From: a virus
DNA length: 42,062 nt
IMG/VR virus record: IMGVR_UViG_3300044675_001844
Span: 1 to 42,062 of that record
Strand: one strand, 5' to 3'
Made by a program: the position numbers and the translations under genes. A model generated the notes under the pieces. It was not told the origin of the DNA and searched no databases. It was given only the letters and a program-made list of their open reading frames with translations. Positions 25,377 through 31,137 of the stretch are shown piece after piece. The stretch's first letter is position 1. Each line of letters starts with the position of its first letter.

Positions 25377-25883
25377 ATGCGTGTAGAAACTCTCCCCTCT
25401 CCCGGCTTGCTATCCAACGGCATCCGTATTCGCATTGAAGCTGCTAAGGCTATCAGTGCTGTTGAAATCAACGCAGGCATTCCCGGGAACGGCGGTAAGT
25501 CTAGCTCGGCTAAACCCCTGTCTGACTTCTTCACCGCTTGCACTGCTGCCCTGAGCACCTTGCTCGACGTTACCGCTCCGGCTATCACTGCCCGCTCGGC
25601 TACCGCAGCTAACCCATCCCTCATTACACTGACTTACGGAGAAGGTTTGGACAAGGCCCACGTACCCGACGTTACAGACTTTGCTGTTACTGTGCAAGCA
25701 CGTACCGTTACCAAGGTAGTGATTGACGGCCCTTTTGTCTACTTGACCCTGAACGCCCCATTGGCTGCTGGTGCCGTGAGCGTAGCGTACACCCAAAGTA
25801 GTACAGTCGCCAAGCGTTTGCAAGATGAGTCCCTGAACTACGCCGCTAGCTTTGGTGCTACTGCTGTAACCAACACGATCTAA
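25377..25883 (+). CDS. SwmB/Ig-like domain protein, possible virion decoration protein (168 aa)
   Basis: From about residue 65 the sequence follows the SwmB-type beta-sandwich pattern: an APAIT start, LITLTYGEGLD, FAVTV, VYLTLNAPLAAGAVSVAY and an LNYAASF end. The first 60 residues are unrecognised. No signal peptide. Leucine codons are mostly CTG/TTG/CTC as in the major capsid gene, which suggests high expression and hence an abundant structural protein such as a head or tail decoration. It has its own AAAGGA site and lies between terminase and endolysin. Role is inferred. Confidence 0.65.
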   Translation: MRVETLPSPGLLSNGIRIRIEAAKAISAVEINAGIPGNGGKSSSAKPLSDFFTACTAALSTLLDVTAPAITARSATAANPSLITLTYGEGLDKAHVPDVTDFAVTVQARTVTKVVIDGPFVYLTLNAPLAAGAVSVAYTQSSTVAKRLQDESLNYAASFGATAVTNTI

Positions 25884-25884
25884 C

Positions 25885-26484
25885 ATGGCACTACTAGACA
25901 CCCTTAAAAGTCGCCTAGTAGTTACCGCCCTTGCGCTTAGTAGCGTAGGGGCTGGCGCTATCGTGGCCCATGAAGGCATGCGCAAAGTTGCTTATGTTGA
26001 CCCAGTGGGCGTGGTGACTGTATGTGCGGGTCACACTGCTACGGCTAAGCTGGGTCAAGTAAAGACCGCCGTTGAATGTGAAGCCTTGCTCAAGCAAGAC
26101 GTGAAGCATGCGGAGAATGCGGTTAAGCGCTTGGTCACAGTTCCACTTACCCAAGAGCAATTCGATGCGCTTACCAGCTTTGTGTTTAACGTAGGCGAGA
26201 CTGCCTTTGCCAAGAGCACTATGCTTCGTAAGGTAAACGCTGACGATTGCTGGGGCGCTGGTAAAGAGTTTAGCCGCTGGACAAAGGCGGGTGGCAGAGA
26301 GCTACCCGGTCTGGTTACCCGCCGAGCTAGTGAACGTGCCCAATGGGAGAAAGGTTGCCCTCGTGTCCGTCACCAAGCAAACAATAGCACTCAGGGTAGC
26401 GCTCAAGAAGCACCTTGCCAAGTCAGGCCATGCGCCCGTAGACCTGAGCATTCGCCTTCTGCGCTACTGGCATTCGCGGCTTAA
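25885..26484 (+). CDS. SAR endolysin, T4-lysozyme-like GH24 (199 aa, with unusual C-terminal extension)
   Basis: This degrades peptidoglycan at lysis. The N-terminus has a weakly hydrophobic Ala/Gly/Ser-rich signal-anchor (about 10-28) directly before the catalytic site. E30, D39 and T45 show the exact E-x8-D-x5-T spacing of this lysozyme family. The conserved C-terminal end (TRRASERAQWEKGC) is reached near residue 157. The remaining roughly 40 residues are low-complexity and coincide with the first part of the next gene read in another frame, so they are probably a by-product of overprinting. Overlap with the next gene is 122 bases from its likely start. Confidence 0.9.
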   Translation: MALLDTLKSRLVVTALALSSVGAGAIVAHEGMRKVAYVDPVGVVTVCAGHTATAKLGQVKTAVECEALLKQDVKHAENAVKRLVTVPLTQEQFDALTSFVFNVGETAFAKSTMLRKVNADDCWGAGKEFSRWTKAGGRELPGLVTRRASERAQWEKGCPRVRHQANNSTQGSAQEAPCQVRPCARRPEHSPSALLAFAA

Positions 26485-26764
26485 CCGAACCCTTTTTGGG
26501 GGTAAGCTCCGTAAAGTCGCGCTTAGCTTTGGCCCAAGCACAGACACCTTTGCTGAGCCAGTGTGGGGGTACTTCATGCCCTGTGACCAAGCTAATCGAA
26601 TCCACATAGACGGGGCTGTAAAGACTAAGCAGTTGCTACTGGCAACCCTTGCTCATGAAATGGTGCATCAATTGCAGCATGAGCAAGGCAAAGCTACCCA
26701 TCATGGCAAGCTATTCCAGTACCACGCTAAACGCATTCAACAACTAACGGGGCTAGTCCTATGA
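26363..26764 (+). CDS. SprT-like zinc metalloprotein (133 aa)
   Basis: LAHEMVHQ (H98, E99, H102) followed by HHGKLFQYHAKRI (H113/H114) is the SprT/Spartan-like zinc-protease pattern, here without the usual C-terminal zinc ribbon. I start at GTG 26363 because GGGAGAAAGG lies eight bases upstream; the same frame is open back to a GTG at 26291. It overlaps the endolysin by 122 bases and the i-spanin ATG by four. SprT-family proteins cleave DNA-protein crosslinks in cells; in a lysis cassette the target is unknown. Confidence 0.82.
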   Translation: MSVTKQTIALRVALKKHLAKSGHAPVDLSIRLLRYWHSRLNRTLFGGKLRKVALSFGPSTDTFAEPVWGYFMPCDQANRIHIDGAVKTKQLLLATLAHEMVHQLQHEQGKATHHGKLFQYHAKRIQQLTGLVL

Positions 26765-27078
26765 ACAGAGTGTATTTTACCATCATTACCGTACTGCTAG
26801 CCCTGCTAGGTGCTACGGGCTGGCTACTAAAGAGCCAGTATACCACTAACGCCACACTGCGCGTTGAAAATACCGTACTCGTCGAGGCCGCAGATCGGGC
26901 AGCAGAGGCTTCAAAACGCGACCGACAGGTGCTGGTAGCCCGACAGGCTGAAATAGCCTCCACGACCCGCAAATTGGCTCAGGCCCAGCGAAACCTCGCA
27001 GAAGCCCTACAGCGCAATAACTCTTGGAGTGATACCCATGTACCTGACGAAGTTCAAAAGGCTCTCCGTGGGCCGTAA
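26761..27078 (+). CDS. Rz: i-spanin (Rz-like) (105 aa)
   Basis: Inner-membrane half of the spanin complex, which disrupts the outer membrane in the last lysis step. An N-terminal membrane anchor (about 5-24) is followed by a periplasmic coiled coil (35-90). The ending SWSDTHVPDEVQKALRGP is typical of Rz proteins. ATG overlaps the SprT-like stop. The o-spanin starts inside this gene in another frame, the classic Rz/Rz1 arrangement. Confidence 0.88.
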   Translation: MNRVYFTIITVLLALLGATGWLLKSQYTTNATLRVENTVLVEAADRAAEASKRDRQVLVARQAEIASTTRKLAQAQRNLAEALQRNNSWSDTHVPDEVQKALRGP

Positions 27079-27304
27079 AGTGGCCTTGCTGGGCCTTTTG
27101 CTGCTGGTGTTTCTGGCTGTGCCGGGGTGTACCACCACAAAATACGTCCGAGAGCTACCCCCAGTAGACTTGCTGGCCGCTTGCCCCGAAGTGTTAGAGC
27201 GCCATGAGACTAATGGTGACCTAGCATGGACTATCCTAGAGTATCGTAAGGCTCTAGCCCAATGTAACATAGATAAAGGAAGCCTACGCGAGTGGGCTAA
27301 GTAA
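27038..27304 (+). CDS. Rz1: o-spanin lipoprotein (Rz1-like) (88 aa)
   Basis: Outer-membrane half of the spanin pair. It has a basic N-terminus, a hydrophobic stretch (LLGLLLLVFLAVPGC) and a lipobox cysteine, after which the mature lipoprotein begins CTTTKYVRELPPVDLLAACPE. It overlaps the i-spanin by 41 bases in the +1 frame. I choose ATG 27038, with GGAG eight bases upstream, over an in-frame GTG at 27029. The mature chain is longer than many Rz1 proteins and has little proline. Confidence 0.86.
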   Translation: MYLTKFKRLSVGRKVALLGLLLLVFLAVPGCTTTKYVRELPPVDLLAACPEVLERHETNGDLAWTILEYRKALAQCNIDKGSLREWAK

Positions 27305-27305
27305 T

Positions 27306-27680
27306 ATGAGCTATTCTGAAATTAACGCGTACTCAAAAAGCGCGTCACTGGCGGCTGTCAATGCCGCACACACGGTTATAGTAGGTGACGCTGCTAGTAT
27401 TCTTTTCTGCATATTTAGTGTAGCAAGCGCTAGCGGTATCACGTTTGTAGCCGAGGGACAGCTTAGCGACGACGGGCCGTGGGTAACAGCGCACTTGATG
27501 CCCACGCCAGACCTTACACCCGGTACTCCAATCGCAGTAACGCCTGCTATTAGCACCTTACCGACTAGCGGGTGGCGGGTAGACGCGCAAGGCTTTGCTA
27601 ATGTACGCTTCCGCATGAGCGCTCGGGTGGGTGGGTCAGTAGTCGTAGAATCTAGGCTTAGCAATAAGACCTATGCGTAG
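27306..27680 (+). CDS. Hypothetical probable structural protein (124 aa)
   Basis: A beta-rich soluble protein without signal peptide. The second half (WRVDAQGFANVRFRMSARVG) reads like a beta-sandwich of the sort found in phage decoration or tail proteins, but no family is recognised with certainty. It is the last gene before the late-region terminator, one base after the o-spanin stop, and so is transcribed late. A virion role is an inference. Confidence 0.6.
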   Translation: MSYSEINAYSKSASLAAVNAAHTVIVGDAASILFCIFSVASASGITFVAEGQLSDDGPWVTAHLMPTPDLTPGTPIAVTPAISTLPTSGWRVDAQGFANVRFRMSARVGGSVVVESRLSNKTYA

Positions 27681-27685
27681 CGCTT

Positions 27686-27709
27686 ATTAGCTGATGCTAA
27701 TTTTATTAT
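27686..27709 (+). terminator. Weak intrinsic terminator at the end of the late region
   Basis: Stem ATTAGC/GCTAAT (27686-27691 with 27696-27701), loop TGAT, followed by an AT-rich tract beginning TTTATTAT. The stem has only two G-C pairs, but it is six bases after the last late gene and at the edge of a 1.47-kb gene-free region. Confidence 0.5.
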
Positions 27710-28084
27710 AAATTTGCGAGGGGGCACCTCCAACTAATCCCACCCTAGTTTCCCCCAGTGGCCTACTGCGCGGGGCTGGGTGGGCTGGCTAGAGGGCCTA
27801 CAGCAGGCGCCGGGCTTGGGCCGGTATGTAGCCCTAGGCCGGGCAGATTGTAGGCCTTCACGGGCCTATAAACGGCCTTGCCGGGCCTGTAGCGCATGGC
27901 TCACAGTGTGGGCGCGGGCGTGTGGGTATCTGTTTGCTTGTTGCCTACTGTTTGCGCTTTGCTGCCTGATAGGCTTACACATTGCCTAGTGTTGCTAGCC
28001 TGTAGGCTTGATGCTTAGCCTTGCCGTAGTCGCTGCCGCTCCATTGGCCTCATCTCTCTGCCATGCTACGGGCAAAGGTTAGAT
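27710..28084. other. GC-rich palindromic gene-free stretch, candidate location of the physical genome end
   Basis: No convincing gene. The segment is much more GC-rich than what follows and repeats GGCC-centred words: GGGCCTAC at 27795, CCTAGGCC near 27834, TAGGCCTTCACGGGCCTA (a six-pair hairpin near 27851-27868) and GGGCCTGTAG near 27882. A 69-codon open frame from a GTG at 27780 has a hydrophobic end but no convincing ribosome binding site and a repetitive, biased composition; I do not call it. Position between the late terminator and the early promoters is where T7-like genomes begin and end. Confidence 0.45.
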
Positions 28085-28100
28085 TTAGTACCTGTACCAC
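28085..28100 (+). promoter_or_regulatory. Candidate phage RNA polymerase promoter P4 (non-coding region)
   Basis: TTAGTACCTGTACCAC fits the motif. It lies over 1 kb upstream of the first early gene, comparable in position to the T7 phi-OL promoter near the left end, which serves replication or ejection more than gene expression. Confidence 0.62.
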
Positions 28101-28122
28101 CATAACAAACGCTATTCACTAT

Positions 28123-28144
28123 GTAAGCTGCACTGCATCTATTA
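28123..28144 (+). repeat. Second copy of the GTAAGCTG-N2-CTGCATCTAT element
   Basis: Matches 1422-1441 with only the central two bases changed. A partial third copy (GGCTGATTGCATCTATT) lies at 28889-28905. It follows promoter P4 by 22 bases. Function unknown. Confidence 0.55.
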
Positions 28145-28206
28145 GCATCGAGCGGCAGCGAAGATGTAAGCCATAGAAAGCCTGAGAGTACGACTATCCA
28201 CATAGC

Positions 28207-28314
28207 ATAGGACAATAGACTATGCATAGAACTATAGGACAGAGCGAATAGATAAGACTACAGGACTAGACGTATAGAAGGCTATAGGACTAAGCGCTAC
28301 TAGGGCGATAGGAC
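28207..28314 (+). repeat. Five-copy ATAGGAC repeat array, 24-27 bp spacing
   Basis: ATAGGAC or ACAGGAC cores start at 28207, 28234, 28260, 28284 and 28308, i.e. spaced 27, 26, 24 and 24 bp, each inside loosely similar CTA/GAC/TAG-rich sequence. Four copies are ATAGGAC and the third is ACAGGAC. The copy at 28231 reads ACTATAGGACAGAG, reminiscent of the initiation end of T7-type promoters. Iterons for replication initiation, promoter relics or a protein-binding array are all possible. Confidence 0.6.
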
Positions 28315-28460
28315 TATGACTATATAAGATAGCCATACAGATGTAGGCTGTAAGTTAGCTGTAAGGTTAGAGATATACAATAGCGGCATGCTAGTAAACA
28401 ACTAGATGCTTACAGTCTACGACTGAAGGCTATAGCAGGCTACAAAGCATGAACTAAATG

Positions 28461-28471
28461 TGTGATACAAT
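28461..28471 (+). promoter_or_regulatory. Candidate host promoter, extended -10 (TGTGATACAAT)
   Basis: TACAAT at 28466-28471 follows TGTGA. The same TGTGATACAAT word recurs at 28599-28609. No convincing -35 is seen for this copy. Another TACAAT box, without context, is at 28376-28381. Confidence 0.4.
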
Positions 28472-28580
28472 GCATACATGGTTGACTAGATAGTGCTAGC
28501 GCTTAACGATACTAAGCGCCTAATGGGTTGAAGATGTAGGCCTAACGCATATCTGTAAATGTTGACCTAGCGAAGCTTAA

Positions 28581-28609
28581 TTGCTGAGCGTTGCAAAGTG
28601 TGATACAAT
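28581..28609 (+). promoter_or_regulatory. Candidate host sigma70 early promoter (TTGCTG-17-TACAAT)
   Basis: -35 TTGCTG (28581-28586), a 17-bp spacer and -10 TACAAT (28604-28609), with TGTGA extending the -10. Host-polymerase promoters upstream of the first gene are expected in this phage group. Confidence 0.6.
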
Positions 28610-28659
28610 AGCGTACCGATTAGCTGACAATCGAAGATTGAAGGCTTAAGGTAGCTGGG

Positions 28660-28688
28660 TTGCAAGTAGTGTTTAAGTATGCTACAAT
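28660..28688 (+). promoter_or_regulatory. Candidate host sigma70 early promoter (TTGCAA-17-TACAAT)
   Basis: -35 TTGCAA (28660-28665), an exact 17-bp spacer and -10 TACAAT (28683-28688), with TGC before the box. It is the last of the cluster before the first early gene and the best match to consensus. Confidence 0.65.
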
Positions 28689-28707
28689 GCAGCCATGTTA
28701 GATTAAA

Positions 28708-28723
28708 TGTGATGTGAATCACA
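28708..28723. promoter_or_regulatory. Perfect TGTGA-N6-TCACA site (CRP-like)
   Basis: TGTGA (28708-28712), six bases, TCACA (28719-28723): the consensus of cAMP receptor protein half-sites with correct spacing. It starts 20 bases downstream of the -10 box at 28683, within the expected transcript start region, so binding there would be expected to block, not activate. It may also be a chance palindrome. Confidence 0.4.
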
Positions 28724-29040
28724 AAGGGTTATACGGTGATACAGGCAAGGCTTAATGGTCTATCTGTAGAGCTTTATGGCTTATGACGGCTTTGATGATA
28801 GATGGCAAGGGTATACCTGCGCCAAGTGCTCTCCACGTTGCACGTTCTATCTATGCCCGATGGGAAGTAACAGAGTAGATGCTGTATAGGCTGATTGCAT
28901 CTATTGTTTGGCTTACTGAGCTTGTATCTATTAAGATGCTTTGTGATGTAAGGTTAATCCATGCGATAGAGTTTCATGAGGATACTTAGCAGCGAATACC
29001 TACGGGTTATATACTAGCTTATTGAGGCTAACTGTTACAG
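28724..29040. other. Gene-free leader region before the first early gene
   Basis: I see no supported gene here. A 36-codon frame from ATG 28879 to 28989 exists but has a poor ribosome binding site. The stretch holds a partial copy of the CTGCATCTAT element (28889-28905) and is otherwise unremarkable and relatively AT-rich. Confidence 0.4.
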
Positions 29041-29130
29041 GATAGATTGAGTCTATCTGTAAACGTATCTTTGATGTATCAGCTTGAGTGCATGATCTAT
29101 AGATACGTTTACAGCTAGGCTTTTCTAGCT
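29041..29130 (+). promoter_or_regulatory. Structured leader with 14-bp perfect inverted repeat upstream of the first early gene
   Basis: CTGTAAACGTATCT (29057-29070) and AGATACGTTTACAG (29101-29114) are perfect reverse complements 30 bases apart. They are bordered by a hairpin on the left (GATAGA/TCTATC, 29041-29057) and one on the right (AGCTAG/CTAGCT, 29113-29130). The block ends 21 bases before the ATG of the first early gene. It may be a stabilising RNA leader or a DNA operator with two half-sites. Confidence 0.6.
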
Positions 29131-29151
29131 TAACTTAAATGAGGTGATTAA

Positions 29152-29655
29152 ATGGATACAAAAGAACTGAATAGCCGTATTGATGCTCTTGGCCGTGCTA
29201 ACCTTAAGGTGGAGAGTGACATTCACGAATTAGGCATGGCTTGCCTTGAGCATACCGAAAAGCACGGCGACACTATGCCAATGAACCGCTTGGTTAATGT
29301 GCTGCGCCGTACACAGCATCAAGCATTCTTAGAGTGGGCAATGGCCTTCGGTAAGTTTGTCAAGAATACTGACAAGGTTACAAAGGCTAGCCAGCCCTTG
29401 GTTTATGCTAAGGGCAAAACAACAGACATTGAGGCTGCAAGCGCTAAGCCTTGGTTTATGTTCGCTGACGATAAAGCCACAGCTACGGCTAAGGCTTTTG
29501 ACTTCCAAGTGGCTATGATGCAACTGCTTAAGAAAGCTGCGTCTAATGGTGTAGACCATGACAAGCTCGTGAAGGTTGCTGCATTGGCTGATATTGCACC
29601 AGAGAAGGTGCCAGCTACGGTGACTGCACCGGCTGTAGGTGAAGCGCTTGTTTAA
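29152..29655 (+). CDS. First early protein, hypothetical (167 aa)
   Basis: A soluble, largely helical protein without recognised motifs. The N-terminal 70 residues are rich in Glu, Leu and His, and the end is Pro/Ala/Val-rich. The strong ribosome binding site (GAGGTGA) and its place as the first gene after the host promoters mark it as the first product made after infection. Proteins in this position usually act on host functions, but nothing in the sequence shows which. Confidence 0.8.
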   Translation: MDTKELNSRIDALGRANLKVESDIHELGMACLEHTEKHGDTMPMNRLVNVLRRTQHQAFLEWAMAFGKFVKNTDKVTKASQPLVYAKGKTTDIEAASAKPWFMFADDKATATAKAFDFQVAMMQLLKKAASNGVDHDKLVKVAALADIAPEKVPATVTAPAVGEALV

Positions 29656-29746
29656 GCTAATAGTAGGTGAGGCCGAGTATGAGTTTGAGCATGCACCGTG
29701 GGGCTATTGGCCTTTACGTACAGGACCAGTGCTACTGCGAGCGTAG
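29648..29746 (+). CDS. Possible micro-ORF with TTG start (32 aa)
   Basis: This frame overlaps the end of the previous gene and the next small ORF. From a TTG preceded by AGGTGA it reads MFKLIVGEAEYEFEHAPWGY and then WPLRTGPVLLRA. The composition looks protein-like and recalls the small protein at 34798. The start codon is weak and it competes with the ORF at 29679, so I give it low confidence. Confidence 0.28.
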   Translation: MFKLIVGEAEYEFEHAPWGYWPLRTGPVLLRA

Positions 29747-29801
29747 CTTTACATGCGGCTATTGCTGCCGTAACGCTAAGCCTTGGCATTGGACTAAGTG
29801 A
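29679..29801 (+). CDS. Small Cys-rich protein (40 aa)
   Basis: ATG preceded by GGTGAGG at a good distance. The middle is CYCERSFTCGYCCRN: five cysteines in a 13-residue span (C18, C20, C26, C29, C30), which could bind a zinc ion. It ends in KPWHWTK. No family recognised. Overlaps the possible TTG ORF at 29648 in another frame. Confidence 0.5.
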   Translation: MSLSMHRGAIGLYVQDQCYCERSFTCGYCCRNAKPWHWTK

Positions 29802-29874
29802 GTTTACCAAGTTGCCTACTCTCACGAGTGGGCTTCTTAGTGCACTCCCGCACTGTTTTAGAGGAACTGTGTAT

Positions 29875-30279
29875 ATGAATGACAAGGACTCCCTGTATGC
29901 CTTTAATAAAGCCATGTCTCCAGCGCCCAAGGTGCGCCATACGGTGCATGATGCCTGCTATGTGGAGGTAGCAGCCGTAGACCATGCGGCCCGTGCTGCC
30001 GAGTTGCGCCGTGCTGCTGAGGTAGAAGACGAACGCCATGCGGCGCAAGTTGCCCTTGACGCTAAGGTGGCTAAGTTGGCTGATGATATCGTGCTTGCTA
30101 ACGTCACTGGCTCGCTTTTAGTTGACCTGCGCAAGCTGGTTAAGGGCGAGACTGCCCATGTTGCTGCTCAAGTGTCGTATGCTGACTACCGCAAGCAGCT
30201 TGCACCTTTGGCTGAGTCTTACGGCTACAAGCTCACCTTAGTTGGTGACAAGACCAAGGCCGCGCTAACTGTTATCTAA
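29875..30279 (+). CDS. Hypothetical early protein, Ala-rich coiled coil (134 aa)
   Basis: I start at ATG 29875 (GAGGA ten bases upstream). The frame is open further upstream, but that part overlaps the Cys-rich ORF and reads as non-native. Residues 35-75 form a charged Ala-rich helix or coiled coil. The C-terminal part (YADYRKQLAPLAESYGYKLTL) looks like a small alpha/beta domain. No recognised family. The last gene before the hairpin-dense gene-free segment. Confidence 0.7.
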   Translation: MNDKDSLYAFNKAMSPAPKVRHTVHDACYVEVAAVDHAARAAELRRAAEVEDERHAAQVALDAKVAKLADDIVLANVTGSLLVDLRKLVKGETAHVAAQVSYADYRKQLAPLAESYGYKLTLVGDKTKAALTVI

Positions 30280-30745
30280 TCAGCATAGCGAGTTGCCCAT
30301 TAGCAATAGTGGGCTTCTCAGTATGTTGGGCAATAGCCTAATAATTCGTTTAAGTCGTAACAGGCTTACGCAACGGCTCTAGTAACCGGACTGAAACCGC
30401 CGATAATGTAGGCGCATTAAGCTGGAATCCGATAAAGGCATAATCTGACATACTACTTTGGGCACCCAACTACAAGGGCAAGCGTCTTGCGTTGAACACA
30501 ACATCGCGGGAACTTGATGCCATGCCTTTAGCATACTTCCGGCGTAATAGTTGGAATGCCGCCAGCTCTTACCAATTCTTAGATGGCGTTAATCTGTGAG
30601 AATGGTGGCCTTCCTCTCCATCATGAGGCTGCGAAGACAAGCATGGTCTAGCGTAAGCTCACAATGCCGTAGAGCTTAGCGTTAAAAGCCGTCAGCTTGA
30701 CGTAAACTGCCCTGCGTTCTGTGCATGTTGCGAAAGCTACACAGG
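30280..30745 (+). ncRNA. Hairpin-dense gene-free segment, possible structured RNA
   Basis: No ORF of useful length on either strand. Short perfect hairpins are packed along it: GCCCA/TGGGC (30295-30314), a two-step stem CGTT..CGTAA/TTACG..AACG (30347-30375), CGCC/GGCG (30398-30414), GCAAG/CTTGC with triloop CGT (30478-30490), AGC-GTAA-GCT (30650-30659), CGTCA/TGACG with triloop GCT (30690-30702) and GC-GAAA-GC (30730-30737). TGGGCAA at 30327 could also pair with TTGCCCA at 30293, an alternative fold for the first hairpin. Preceded and followed by ordinary early genes, so it is presumably transcribed. Confidence 0.5.
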
Positions 30746-30841
30746 ACAAAGGTGCACATCTTAATCAGCGAAAGCTAATCCCATGTCTACTAGACAGCGC
30801 ACTTATAATGCAGTGCAGGAGTTTAGGGTGTGCACCTTTGT
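30746..30841 (+). ncRNA. Cloverleaf-like structured element closed by a 13-bp perfect stem
   Basis: ACAAAGGTGCACA (30746-30758) and TGTGCACCTTTGT (30829-30841) are perfect complements. Between them lie three local hairpins in order: AGC-GAAA-GCT (30767-30776), TGTCT-ACT-AGACA (30784-30796) and GCACT/AGTGC (30799-30816, eight-base loop containing TATAAT). The whole is 96 nt and ends 20 bases before the ATG of the gene at 30862, leaving its AAGGAG site free. It does not fit a tRNA (no T-loop, closing stem too long). A leader RNA, processing substrate or independent small RNA is possible. Confidence 0.6.
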
Positions 30842-30861
30842 TAACCAACTAAGGAGAACCT

Positions 30862-31137
30862 ATGAACATCCATGAAGCAGCCATTGAGATTCTACACTCT
30901 GCCGCACTTCCAAGCCTAGGCTCAGCCGGGTTGTGTTATGCTCTACAAGCGCAAATGAGGTTGCGTCAAGGTAACGTAATCGACAGCGCCTATCTCCAGA
31001 TGCACGATCTAACTATTAGTAGAGAGGGTGCTTACCCACATAGCGACTACTATTTAGGAGAGCGCGGGCAATGGACGGAGGCACGCCTTAACACCATCAT
31101 CTTGCTAGCCATTACCACACCGGAGGATTTTATATGA
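30862..31137 (+). CDS. Hypothetical early protein (91 aa)
   Basis: Strong AAGGAG site upstream, directly after the structured element. The protein is soluble, with helical N-terminal half (IHEAAIEILHSAALPSL) and a TARLNTIILLAITTPEDF-like end (WTEARLNTIILLA). No known motif. Its stop overlaps the next ATG (ATGA at 31134), so the two are probably co-translated. Confidence 0.72.
   Translation: MNIHEAAIEILHSAALPSLGSAGLCYALQAQMRLRQGNVIDSAYLQMHDLTISREGAYPHSDYYLGERGQWTEARLNTIILLAITTPEDFI

Noticed and set aside
28190-28345. CRISPR array
   Set aside because: Repeat cores are only seven bases, spacers are under 20 bases and there are no cas genes.
30804-30809. TATAAT as a host promoter -10 box
   Set aside because: No acceptable -35 at 16-18 bp and the box lies in the loop of a hairpin; kept only as a note.
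30746-30841. tRNA or tmRNA gene
   Set aside because: The cloverleaf outline is there, but the 13-bp closing stem, missing T-loop sequence and missing CCA context exclude a tRNA.
30280-30861. Group I intron
   Set aside because: Flanking genes are separate complete proteins and the conserved intron core segments are not visible.
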